Positions 1-9,981 of a stretch of DNA of 49,994 bases are shown here, in pieces. Below the pieces are notes generated by a model. The model worked only from the letters and a program-made list of their open reading frames with translations. It was not told the origin of the DNA and did no database searches. The number at the start of each line of letters is the position of its first letter. Position 1 is the stretch's first letter. The translations under genes and the position numbers were made by a program. Location of the stretch: positions 129,108,792 to 129,158,785 of the forward strand of contig JBOZIK010000001.1 of the NCBI GenBank assembly GCA_051453625.1. Reading direction: 5' to 3'. The DNA comes from Welwitschia mirabilis. Its lineage: Eukaryota > Gnetophyta > Gnetopsida > Welwitschiales.

Positions 1-460
1 AAACACAAGGTATAATAGACTTGGTTGAAAAAGAATGAATGTTACTTTGAGGATCAAATGAAGTTTTAGAAGGAAGATATTGAGAAATAAGAGAAATAAA
101 CTCTTCAAACTGATGGGTGTTATGAGAGTCAAGGAAAGGAACATGGTCTTGAGAATTATATGAAGGTGTAATTGGAAGAGATGGAGAAAGGTGATTATTA
201 TCAAGGTTATGATGTAATGTAAAGGTAGAAATAGAATTGAAAGGGGGAGTGGAGGGAAGAATGTGATTTGCAATTAAACATGAAGACATAGATGAGGAAA
301 ATGTAGAAGTATAAGTGGAATGAAAAATTCTACTCTTTATGAAGTTGGAATGAATCTCTAAGGGTTATTCATTACTTTTAATTTTTTCACTAATATTCAT
401 GTCATTATGTGGTTCAATTGTACTTTTATCTTCATTGGTTGTAACCATATCTTCCTTCTC

Positions 461-1246
461 TTATTGAAGATTACTCTCTAAATGATTAAATTCATCAAAA
501 ATATTATCAAGATAAATAATAGGATAACCTTCATCATTGATTGAAAGTTTTTTAGTTTTCTCATGATTAGATTCCTCATCAAGACTATCTAATAGAAGAT
601 GAATAGTAGGGATATAATCTAATATCTTAATATCATCCTCTAATAAGTGGTTATCTTCATCCCAATTGTTGACATGTTGAGTTATATTATTATTATCTCT
701 TTTTTTCTTATCTTCTAGTAAGTAGGATGTTGAAGTTTGATTCATAAATCCATCTTCATCATCAATAATTTTATAAGTTCTCTTCATTTTTCTCAAGGTA
801 TGATGGAGTGAAATAGTTATAAGAATGTTGTATTATCAAAGATCCTTGAATCTGTAAAAGAGATTGTTGCAAGTTTTCAACTAATTTTTCTAAGTTATTA
901 TTAGTCTTTTCTTGGTTTTTCATTATTTCACCAATCATTTATCTTAATGGATCTTTTTATTCTTCATAGTAGTTGATGGAAGATGGTTCTTCTTAGTAAG
1001 AAAGCATGGAAGATGATTAGGATTGAAAAAGATGATTGTAAGAGTTATATCTAAATGAGATGGAATCTTTACAATATGGTGAATCCTTATCATTATATTA
1101 AAATGAGGTTTGAAAAGAAGAGAAAAAAGAATAAATAGGTTGAAAAGAAGAATGGACTCAAATCCTATTTTCAACATGATTTTGTGATGGTCTCCCTCTC
1201 TCGGCAAAGATTTCTTAAAGTGTTTTCTTATCAATGTCCTCATCAT
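461..1246 (-). pseudogene. Decayed gypsy gag, C-terminal part (element H)
   Basis: Two residual open stretches (1246-944 and 796-461, minus) and the frames between them belong to one broken gag. Across 1140-900 the minus strand gives a low-complexity Ser/Phe/Tyr/Asn-rich segment followed by the helical stretch 'MIGEIMKNQEKTNNNLEKL' at about 940-885. This resembles the disordered region plus coiled segment near the C-terminus of Athila-type Gag. The 796-461 stretch is acidic (many Asp/Glu) with no domain I recognise. There is no intact start, and stops occur where Gln or Trp would be expected. Assignment rests on position after the primer site and on homology with B, not on a full domain match. 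Confidence 0.5.
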
Positions 1247-1674
1247 TTTGCAGGTTTTTTCTTCTTTTAAAAAGAAGTTCTACAATGGTTTTTCTATTAT
1301 AATTCATTGAAATAAGCAAGAAGAATAGAATAAGAGAGTTTAGATTCAAAATGATAAGGAAGATAGGTACATAATGAAGATCAAGGTTCATCATTTGAGG
1401 TTGCTATTTCTTAACACTCAAAAGATGTGAAATCATTATTGCTAATTAACTATACAGAGAAAAGAAAATATAATTCTAAAATAGAAGAAAAAAGAAAGAA
1501 TTTATAGGATTTGCATACCTGTGTCATGCATACCTAGATTTTTATTTGAAGTAAATAATTTTTGATGTTTCTATTAATTGAGTTCCTTGCTGGCTGATAA
1601 TTTGTCTTTCGCCCAGAATTCCTTGTATCCTTGTATGCACAAACAATAAATAAAAACCAGAATAAAATGTAATA

Positions 1675-1950
1675 GACTGTCATCCTCCTTATCATTGGGA
1701 CAACGGGTAGGATGATAATCATAGAAATACTAAACTCTAAAAACAACAGAACTCTAGAAACTACAAAAATAAAATTACTGGAATTAAGACTATCATCCTC
1801 TTTGTCGTGGGGATGATAGATAGGACGACAGTTTCACTAACATTTTAATAGAAGAAAAATTGCAAAAATAGAAACTAAATTTGAAATTTTAGAACTGTTG
1901 TGCCCTATGTCATCTGGATAACAGATAGAACGATAGGGTCCCTAAAGATT
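1675..1950. repeat. Tandem hairpin-bearing repeat in the leader of element H
   Basis: Three diverged copies start at about 1675, 1788 and 1894, with period roughly 106-113 bp. Each opens with a GC-richer core such as gactgtcatcctcc...gggtaggatga, in which TCATCC pairs with GGATGA to make an inverted repeat, followed by an A-rich spacer. A related core lies at 3306-3345 inside the LTR part. The repeats lie between primer site and gag, where a leader with packaging or translation signals would be. Confidence 0.6.
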
Positions 1951-2088
1951 ACAGAAAACAAAATTTTACAGAAATAAATCTACCTTAAAATACACTAGAA
2001 ATATAGCATTAATTCAAATAAATAACTTGAACAAGAAAATTCAAGGTACTTATCTTGTTAATGACAATCCTTTTAGCTCCTTGCAGCC

Positions 2089-2106
2089 TTTCCCGATAAT
2101 GGTGCC
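2089..2106 (-). promoter_or_regulatory. Primer-binding site of element H (tRNA-Asp type)
   Basis: On the minus strand this reads TGGCACCATTATCGGGAA, a close relative of TGGCGCCGTTGCCGGGGA, the primer site of Athila/Tat gypsy elements. The differences are all G-to-A or C-to-T changes. It starts 3 bases after the LTR terminus at 2110, the usual spacing. Confidence 0.8.
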
Positions 2107-2109
2107 AAA

Positions 2110-3424
2110 ATGTTGCAGTGTGAATTTATGCAATCTTGAAGCTCTTTAAGTAAACTTGTAAATCATATAACTTGCAAAAAGACATACGCTAGTATAGATG
2201 GGAGTTTACCTGAATGTCGTGATCCCAACGAAGGCACTAGGCTCAAAGTTAGGGAATTAATTTCCAAAGGTAGTTTTTGGTATTTTATCTTTTACTTAAC
2301 TGAAAGTAAATAGTAAAGTAAATGCAATGTAATATGGATGAATATGAAATGCAAGTAAATGGAAATGAAATGGATTCACTTAGTTCCTAATCCTTCTGTC
2401 ACAAGGACTAGATTCTAGCCTTTCTGTCACAAAGACTATCCCTCCTATAATTTACATCAATCAAGANNNNNNNNNNNNNNNNNNNNNNNNNNNNNNNNNN
2501 NNNNNNNNNNNNNNNNNNNNNNNNNNNNNNNNNNNNNNNNNNNNNNNNNNNNNNNNNNNNNNNNNNNNNNNNNNNNNNNNNNNNNNNNNNNNNNNNNNNN
2601 NNNNNNNNNNNNNNNNNNNNNNNNNNNNNNNNNNNNNNNNNNNNNNNNNNNNNNNNNNNNNNNNNNNNNNNNNNNNNNNNNNNNNNNNNNNNNNNNNNNN
2701 NNNNNNNNNNNNNNNNNNNNNNNNNNNNNNNNNNNNNNNNNNNNNNNNNNNNNNNNNNNNNNNNNNNNNNNNNNNNNNNNNNNNNNNNNNNNNNNNNNNN
2801 NNNNNNNNNNNNNNNNNNNNNNNNNNNNNNNNNNNNNNNNNNNNNNNNNNNNNNNNNNNNNNNNNNNNNNNNNNNNNNNNNNNNNNNNNNNNNNNNNNNN
2901 NNNNNNNNNNNNNNNNNNNNNNNNNNNNNNNNNNNNNNNNNNNNNNNNNNNNNNNNNNNNNNNNNNNNNNNNNNNNNNNNNNNNNNNNNNNNNNNNNNNN
3001 NNNNNNNNNNNNNNNNNNNNNNNNNNNNNNNNNNNNNNNNNNNNNNNNNNNNNNNNNNNNNNNNNNNNNNNNNNNNNNNNNNNNNNNNNNNNNNNNNNNN
3101 NNNNNNNNNNNNNNNNNNNNNNNNNNNNNNNNNNNNNNNNNNNNNNNNNNNNNNNNNNNNNNNTGCTATCATCAGCCATGTGGGTTGTCCTCGCATTCAT
3201 TGTCCTTTCTATCGTCTAGATGACCTAGGGAACAATGCCCAATCATTATGTGCTATTGTTCAAGTGTTGCGCATGAGCCATTCCTACATAGTTGTCTTTA
3301 TGAGGTATCGTCCCCTCTGTCATGGGGCAACAATGGGGATGACACTCTTCCCAAGCTCCTAAAGTAGTAAAAATTGATCTTCTTCACCTTTAGTCTTTCT
3401 TCAATATGCTAAGTATCAGAACAT
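2110..3424 (-). mobile_element. 5' LTR of element H (interrupted by a gap; outer end uncertain)
   Basis: The LTR terminus (TGTTGCAGTG on the plus strand) begins at 2110, directly beside the primer site. The body contains a 30-bp doublet around ccttctgtcacaaggacta (2391-2440) and the N run at 2467-3163. The outer end is not fixed. A CA-ending position near 3424 is only one possibility, and no second LTR is in the window to define it. The part after the gap is clearly less CpG-depleted than the rest of the window. Confidence 0.5.
2467..3163. other. Assembly gap (697 N)
   Basis: A run of N lies inside the LTR of element H. Any apparent open frame across it is an artefact. Confidence 1.
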
Positions 3425-3640
3425 GCTTAAAATACCTTCAATTATGTCAAGAATTACATGTTTTTATGATTATCTTGTCGGCTCTTTATAATCAGCAGAA
3501 TTGCATCTAAACCTGTATAAATGTCCTGCAAAAGTAGTCCAAATACACCATCAAATTCTTATAAATTGGCATCGCAATAGGAATCATTAGGAATGCGATT
3601 GAAGGCAATAAGAATAATAATCACCTTCTAGGATGCATGA
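3164..3640. other. Non-coding stretch, relatively CpG-rich
   Basis: This stretch has noticeably more CG dinucleotides (cgcattc, atcgtct, gcgcatg, gtcggc, atcgca, gcgattg) than its surroundings. It begins as LTR of element H and passes into the unrecognised start of element A. The 60-codon open frame at 3180-3362 has no recognisable domain, and I do not call it a gene. Confidence 0.5.
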
Positions 3641-3959
3641 ATAAGAATTTAGACAAGTTATAGAAGGACTACTTAGAGGATTTTTAGGGAAGTGCTTCCA
3701 TTATAATGCTTTAGGACAAAGGATGTCAAAATTTCCACATGCTGAAGATAGATAAAGTACTATAAGATGAACAAAATATGTATGAGAAGAATCTAATAGA
3801 TGTCTAGCTAAAGAAGAAAGTTCAAATTTGGTACCTAAGAAAGAAGTAGTCTCTTTCCCTACACAAGAAAAAAATATAATGATTCAAACTTCAAAAATAG
3901 AGAAGGTTGAAAACCCCCTTTAATAGATAGACATTTTTAGATGCAGTGATATATTGATG

Positions 3960-4265
3960 ATAGAGTTAGAATTATAATCATGAATTCTAGTAGCCATGAA
4001 AATACTTTTGTAGAGAGTATAATAAAGACATTGAATTTTCTAATAGAGGAGCATCCCAAATCATATTTAGTTTCATGGTTATAGAGTGACCAACAAGTTA
4101 AGATTCAAAAGTGGACCACAGTAAACTTAAAGATTAGACCATATGAGATAGGAGTAATATATGACGTGATGCGCATGGGTGCATCATGTGTTTCTTAGTA
4201 GAGCTTGGTAGTATGACTTAAGAATAGTTTATAATGGTATAAGTAATATCATACTTCTGCACTAC
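3960..4265 (+). pseudogene. Gypsy aspartic protease relic (element A)
   Basis: The frame near 3985-4130 reads SSSHENTFVESIIKTL and then IEEHPKSYLVSWL, matching the start of a retropepsin fold (usually CGSxENIVS...HPxPYxVSW). After a frame change comes YDVMRMGASCVSL and RAW-YDLRIVYNG, matching the family's CDVVPMDACHLLLGRPWQYDR block. The catalytic Asp region is degraded (D-S/C-G is not intact). The protease would process Gag-Pol in the particle. The order protease then RT is typical of gypsy. Confidence 0.7.
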
Positions 4266-4499
4266 CCTGGTAAGAAGTTGTGACTATTGTCCTTAACTAA
4301 GGACATAGATATTTTCCATAAAAGAAAAGATCTAGGATATGTATGTGAGTTAGAAAGAAGCTTTAGATATATCAAAGAATGAGGAGGAGTTTATCTTAAT
4401 TGTGAAATCAAATGATTGTGAGAAGTAAGCAAAAGTTCCTGCAAAAGTGTATTTATTACTAAAGAGTTACTATAATATTCTTATTAAGGATCTTCTAGA

Positions 4500-5290
4500 G
4501 GGGATTTCACCTTAGAGAATCATAAACCATGCAATTGAATTTATCCTATGATCAGGTTTGCCTAATATTTTAGCATATAGAATGACATCAACAGAGAGGA
4601 AAAAGATTGGAAGACAAATTAAAAGATTGTTACTAAAGAACTTAATTTGATAGAGTGTTCTACTATGTGCTATGACTATAGTTTTGGTACCAAATGAGGA
4701 TGGGGAAGGATGCATTATTGAATGGCCAATGTACATAGGCTTGAGGGAAATAAGTTACATCATAATTCACTATAGATTTTTAATGCTATATATGAATGAA
4801 ATCATGAATCATTTTTTACATGTATCTTATTTTAGTACAATTGACCTATAGAGTGGTTATCATTAAGTTTGTATTTAAGAAGACAATGAGTGAAAGATAA
4901 TCTTCAAAACACCAGATGTTCTACACACATAGTTGATGATTCCCTTTAGACTCACAAATTCTCTAATAACATTTATGAGATTGATGAAAAAGGCACTAAA
5001 TGAATGTATTAGTTAAAAAATTATTGTATTTTAGATGAAATTCTTATATTTAGTAGCACTTATGGAAAGAATTTAAAGGATCTAGATGCTATATGAAGGA
5101 GGTTGATTAAAAAGAAACTACTAATCCATATTAGCAAGTTAAATTAATGTGGAAGAAGATTGTGTATATGGGTTTTAAGATTTATAAATACGCACTGAAA
5201 ATGGACCCAAAAAAGATTAGAGTTATCTATGATTGACCTACATAAGGAATGCCAATGAGTTACATAGCATTTATGGATTGACAAGTTTCC
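4500..5290 (+). pseudogene. Gypsy reverse transcriptase relic (element A)
   Basis: Successive blocks are visible across frames: GISP then INHAIEFIL, LPNILAYRMTSTERKKI (4560-4610), IVLVPNEDGE, FSTIDL-SGYH (4835-4870), MIPFRLTNSLITFMRLM (4935-4995) and LDEILIFSS (5031-5057), the last being the catalytic F/YLDDILIFS box with the second Asp changed to Glu. The C-terminal MDPKKIRVIYDW follows at 5200-5236. Stops fall at family Gln, Arg, Lys and Trp positions. The enzyme would copy element RNA into DNA; this copy cannot. Confidence 0.85.
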
Positions 5291-5294
5291 AAGA

Positions 5295-5815
5295 ATTGTA
5301 GCATCCATGATGGGTGCCATTAGGGGAAGACAAAAGGAATTTCTCTAGCCTAAATCTATAAATAAAAGCTTCAGGTTATTAAGGTAGACAAATTGTAAAA
5401 AACCTGTATTAACATTACTAGACTTGAGAAAAATATTTATAATGAATATGGATGCCGCTCATAGTGCAATTAGAAGAGACCTAGTTAAGAAGAAAGATCC
5501 AAAGCATGCTTTAATAAGAATTTAAATAATACCAAAAACTAATATTCCACATATGAGTAGGCATTCTATGTTATAATTTAGGATTTATGCAAATGGAGGT
5601 ACTAATTACTACTAAAGAAGTTTATCCTGTAGATAGATCATTAAGCCTTTGAATATGTTAATTCCCAAGCAAGGATCAGTAAGTTTAAGTTTTTCAAATG
5701 GATTGAGGACTTATAGGAATTTACTTTCTCTCTAAAGCATGTAAAACAATTTACTAATAAGGTAGACAATGTACTCAGTCATTGAGGTTTAATTATTACT
5801 CTTATTGATATTTCT
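5295..5815 (+). pseudogene. Gypsy RNase H relic (element A)
   Basis: VLTLLDLRKIFIMNMDAAHS at 5409-5468 corresponds to the first RNase H strand (family: PVLxLPDFxKxFxVxCDAS). EVLITTKEVYPVD follows, then FKWIEDL-EFTFSLKH (5690-5750) and NKVDNVLSH (5758-5785), matching family SLKH...NKVADALSR. This RNase H is fused directly behind RT, as usual, and is broken by frameshifts. Confidence 0.8.
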
Positions 5816-6114
5816 TAATAAGTGGATTATCACTCAATGAGTAGCTAGAACCAAGTGACTACAACTTAATAAGTGGATTACTTTAGAGGAAACTTTGTCT
5901 ATGTATACTAGTTAAAAACCCATGAGAATAATTAATTAATGAAAATCATATAAATGACATGGCAACACATGTTGATTGTAATAAGACTTTGGAATTACTA
6001 AGAAGAAGATAATTTTTGCTAGTTTAAAAAAGCAAATTAAAACATCTATACAATGATGAACTATTTTCTAGTTAGTAAAAGAAACATAAAATAGATTACA
6101 TTTATATGAGTTAT

Positions 6115-6918
6115 TGCCTATACTAGAAGAATGATAAGGAAGTATAAACATGGACTTTATAGTTAATTTGTGTAAAACCAAATACCATGCAAGAAAACAA
6201 CTAATGCATCTCATGTGGAAAGAATTTTCTTCTAAGAAATTATGAGGCTACATGAATTTTCTAATGGAACCATTTCATATAGAGATACTAGTTTTATAGG
6301 GTATTTCTAGAGAACACTATGATGACTAGCAAGAATAAACTTAAAATTCAGCATGATAGCACATCCATAGAAAATTGGCTAGATAGAAATTGTTAACAGA
6401 AGTTTTGATTATCTTCAATAATGCTTGTATTTAGAAAAACCATGAAAATGGTATGAGATATTATCACATTCAGAGTTTGCATACAATAACTCTATGAAGA
6501 GGAGAACAGGTAAAGCATCCTTCATGTTGGATGCCATTTTAGGACCCTAGATGAGATTAGTAGAGCTATTTAGAATGATAAAAAAGCAATCAATGTGGAT
6601 ATGTTAATGTGATACATTCACCAACATGTTTATAACTACTTGCATCATTCATATGGATTAATGAAGACATATGTAAACCATGGATGGAAGGATATTACCT
6701 TTAGTTTAAGTGACTTGGTTTTGATTAAGGTAAGAAAGGAGATATTTCTTGGTTTACACATGAGTAAGCTCAAAAATAGAAATGTGGATCTAGTTAATCT
6801 AAATTTAATAGATTAGAATAGTTCCTATAGAATGAAACTTCTAGAATAGTTAAATATTGAGGATACCTTTTGACATAAAAGATCTTGTATCTTATGAAAC
6901 TGATGAACATGAATAGGC
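6115..6918 (+). pseudogene. Gypsy integrase relic (element A)
   Basis: Recognisable blocks: SINMDFIVNL (about 6140-6170, family SMDFVxGLP), YRDTSF (6278-6295), NRSFDYLQ-CL and EFAYNNSMKRRTGKASF (6468-6525), the last the family AYNxSxHxSTGxSPF block. After it come DLVLIKVRKEIF and KLKNRNVDL (6710-6785), matching the GDLVxVxLRKERF...KLxxKxxGP linker, and DIKDLVSYETDEHE at the end, matching the NVxDL C-terminus. The N-terminal HHCC finger is not readable. There is no chromodomain. Confidence 0.8.
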
Positions 6919-6920
6919 GA

Positions 6921-8480
6921 TGAACATTTGTGTTTTAAATGATTTGAAAATATTATAAAAAATGAAACACCTGCAATCATAACATTTTTTTAGATGTTTT
7001 TATGCTACATAGTAGAACAATCCAACATGAACATAGCCATAAGAGCCACTATAAATTCAAGGAGAGATGTTTAACACAAGAGCATTATCAATTTTTTGGA
7101 GTAAAAGACATTAGCATTAGTTATTTTATTTTAAATATAATTAATTTAGAAATTTCTAGAAACCTTTATAAATTTTTAGAAATTTATAGAACATTTATTT
7201 TTTTAAACTAAACTAACTATCTACATGAAAGAAATGTAATTTTAAAAACACAATGCTTTGTCCCTTTAAATTCAAGAAGTTTAGGGTGAGAAAAGGGAAA
7301 ATGAGTTTACATATAGAAGTAGAGAGAAACAATAACCCCTTTTTTTAATGCTTCATCATTGAATATGTATCACTGAATAAAATTCATTGGCCCTCATATT
7401 ACAGGCTATGTTAATTGGGCTTACTTAAACAACAATAAGAGGAGAAGGTTACACAAAGAAGCAAAAGTGTTATAGAGTTATGTAGGTGATGTAGATAAAG
7501 ACCCTTCTCCAATGCCTTCATAAGATTCATAACTATTTTCCATCAGTGTAAAAATAGATGTAATAGAACACCAAAGTAAAGGAAGAAGTGAATAATCATC
7601 CCTGCAAGAAAAGTGATAGAAAGATGCATAGTGTAGAAAATATGAGAGACAAGAAAAGAGTAAGAAGATGTTTCAAAATATCCTAGTGTTTATCATCTAT
7701 AATCAAAAAGTATGCCATATCATCATTGGAAGAAGATATATGATCTTGAGGTTCTAGTTTGCCTTGTAGATAAGGCCAGGTCCTTTAAAAGATGCTAATA
7801 GTAGTAGTTGCAAGTAATTCTTTCTAAAGCTTCTTAGTGAAAAGAATTTAGATTCAAGAGAATTAAAGAACCCTATGACTTTGGATTCTACAAATAATTT
7901 GAAAAGATCTAAGGTGATTTAAGAATGGCTTAGGAAATTATGTTTAAAATAAGTATGGCTTCTAATAAAAATCTATATACCAAACCTATATGAAAATTAT
8001 TTTTTGCAAAGATAAAGAGTTATAAATACTAGTGTCTTTGCTACAAACTAGAAAAATATGAAAAAAATAATGCAAAGTAACTATAAAACCTTCATAAAAA
8101 AATGTTAAACCTTATGAAGTAATACAAAAATCTAGAAAACTACTTAGAACTACAAAAATATAAAAGAATATAAGAATTGCAAATACATCTAAATAAAACC
8201 CTAGATGCAAGCATGAAAAATGGCATGCAAAGGCATGTAAATAGAAAAGAAGCCACTCAAAATATTCAAGAGCCCTAGCTTAAGATTTCATAAGAGATGC
8301 AAAAAAAACCTATAGAGCAATTAAATAACAAAACCAAGTAAATTAATCTTTCAAAAAGATATCTTATTTTTCCTTATTATGTTTCATAGAGCTTGCTTTT
8401 ATAGGCTAGTACACCTAAGTAGGTTTTTACTAGGGTTTTTATTTTATTTAAGTATTTTACTATAGTGTAACTTATTAATG
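6921..8480. other. No recognisable gene; AT-rich sequence downstream of element A
   Basis: This should hold the 3' untranslated region and 3' LTR of element A, but no partner LTR exists to define it. The 69-codon open frame at 7002-7211 is low-complexity and unrecognised. A purine run gaaaagggaaaatgag near 7291 could be a decayed polypurine tract, but this is weak. Confidence 0.4.
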
Positions 8481-8489
8481 TCCTAGCAC

Positions 8490-8745
8490 ATCTCTATCTT
8501 CCTCTCCCCTCTCCCTTAGCATTTATGTTCTCTTCCTTTGTATTTCCCCTACATCTCCACTCCCCCACTTTCCCACCCCTCCTTCCTTTCTCTTTCTTTT
8601 TCATAGTTCTCCTTTTTCTTCATTCCTCTTCCCTTTTCTTCTCTTATGCCTCCCTTTCATCCCTTTCTCTCTTCACTCTCTATATTTGTCTCCCAACTTT
8701 TCCCCTCTTTTTGCTTATCTTTTGCCTTTTTCTGTTAGCATTTAT
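8490..8745 (+). repeat. Pyrimidine-rich low-complexity tract
   Basis: About 250 bases are almost entirely C and T on the plus strand (cctctcccctctccc and similar). The 82-codon Phe/Leu/Ser/Pro-rich open frame at 8525-8773 is a by-product of this composition and is not called as a gene. Confidence 0.8.
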
Positions 8746-9138
8746 ATACTCTCATGAAATCTTAACTAAGTGAAGGACTATTTACTACTGATAAATGATT
8801 AATTTTAATAAATCATAAATTCCCTTTTTATATAGCATAATATTTTTTAATTTTTCAATTATTACCATAAGGGAGGTGTTCTAATTAATGGAACACTCAT
8901 CTTTCATTCCAAACATTTTATATTCAAGTTTATATATGCTTTACTTCCAATGTTAGAAGGCCTTGGATGAAATTAGATCATTATTTTCTTCCCCCCCAAA
9001 AAAGTTATGTATTAAAAATAGAGAAATTGTACAGTATAGAATAAATATCAATAGGAAGGAAGGGATCCCTTCACTACTAAAACTATTTCAAAAAAGGATT
9101 GAGTACCAAAAAAAAAAAAAAGAAAAAGAAAAACTAGA
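8746..9138. other. Non-coding AT-rich stretch ending in an A-run
   Basis: No gene is recognised. It ends with a 13-A run and A-rich sequence (9107-9134) just before the gap. This could be a poly(A) tail of a plus-strand non-LTR element, but no such coding sequence is visible. Confidence 0.4.
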
Positions 9139-9981
9139 NNNNNNNNNNNNNNNNNNNNNNNNNNNNNNNNNNNNNNNNNNNNNNNNNNNNNNNNNNNNNN
9201 NNNNNNNNNNNNNNNNNNNNNNNNNNNNNNNNNNNNNNNNNNNNNNNNNNNNNNNNNNNNNNNNNNNNNNNNNNNNNNNNNNNNNNNNNNNNNNNNNNNN
9301 NNNNNNNNNNNNNNNNNNNNNNNNNNNNNNNNNNNNNNNNNNNNNNNNNNNNNNNNNNNNNNNNNNNNNNNNNNNNNNNNNNNNNNNNNNNNNNNNNNNN
9401 NNNNNNNNNNNNNNNNNNNNNNNNNNNNNNNNNNNNNNNNNNNNNNNNNNNNNNNNNNNNNNNNNNNNNNNNNNNNNNNNNNNNNNNNNNNNNNNNNNNN
9501 NNNNNNNNNNNNNNNNNNNNNNNNNNNNNNNNNNNNNNNNNNNNNNNNNNNNNNNNNNNNNNNNNNNNNNNNNNNNNNNNNNNNNNNNNNNNNNNNNNNN
9601 NNNNNNNNNNNNNNNNNNNNNNNNNNNNNNNNNNNNNNNNNNNNNNNNNNNNNNNNNNNNNNNNNNNNNNNNNNNNNNNNNNNNNNNNNNNNNNNNNNNN
9701 NNNNNNNNNNNNNNNNNNNNNNNNNNNNNNNNNNNNNNNNNNNNNNNNNNNNNNNNNNNNNNNNNNNNNNNNNNNNNNNNNNNNNNNNNNNNNNNNNNNN
9801 NNNNNNNNNNNNNNNNNNNNNNNNNNNNNNNNNNNNNNNNNNNNNNNNNNNNNNNNNNNNNNNNNNNNNNNNNNNNNNNNNNNNNNNNNNNNNNNNNNNN
9901 NNNNNNNNNNNNNNNNNNNNNNNNNNNNNNNNNNNNNNNNNNNNNNNNNNNNNNNNNNNNNNNNNNNNNNNNNNNNNNNNN
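9139..9981. other. Assembly gap (843 N)
   Basis: A run of N. The long open frames that cross it are artefacts. Confidence 1.

Larger units (their letters stand above)
1..2106 (-). mobile_element. Element H: 5' internal part of a Ty3/gypsy (Athila/Tat-like) retrotransposon
   Basis: The element reads right to left: LTR from 2110 rightwards, primer-binding site at 2089-2106, then untranslated leader with tandem repeats, then gag remnants, and it runs off the left edge. The primer site resembles the tRNA-Asp-type site of Athila/Tat gypsy elements. No protease or RT lies inside the window. The gag part is related by sequence to the internal region of element B at about 31600-32570, and the LTR shares motifs with those of B and C (for example a ctagtatag...gggagtt block near 2190), so the three look like one lineage. 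The left boundary and pol content cannot be seen. Confidence 0.75.
3640..6920 (+). mobile_element. Element A: Ty3/gypsy (chromovirus-like) polyprotein relic
   Basis: On the plus strand, protease, RT, RNase H and integrase follow each other in the standard Ty3/gypsy order. Gag is not recognisable and would lie where element H's LTR ends, so the 5' end is missing or unreadable. RT motifs (NILAYRMTSTERKKI, IDL-SGYH, TFMRLMKKALNE, LDEILIFS) resemble the chromovirus grade (CRM/Reina/Galadriel-like) more than Athila/Tat. No chromodomain is seen after the integrase. Frameshifts and stops are frequent, so the copy is dead. Flanking LTRs were not found. Confidence 0.85.

Noticed and set aside
461-1246. 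Endogenous pararetrovirus origin of the left-edge frames
   Set aside because: The adjoining tRNA-Asp-type primer site with an LTR terminus and the homology with LTR-flanked element B point to a gypsy retrotransposon.
2408-3200. Long open frames across the first N run
   Set aside because: They are open only because N translates to X; no real sequence supports them.
4512-4736. Minus-strand 74-codon open frame
   Set aside because: Shadow of the plus-strand gypsy RT at the same place.
4500-5290. Reassigned stop codons (TAG/TAA read as Gln) as explanation of in-frame stops
   Set aside because: All three stops occur, at Trp, Arg and Lys positions as well as Gln, and frameshifts accompany them. 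Decay explains this better.
8525-8773. 82-codon hydrophobic frame as a membrane protein
   Set aside because: Produced by the pyrimidine-rich tract; no conserved motif.
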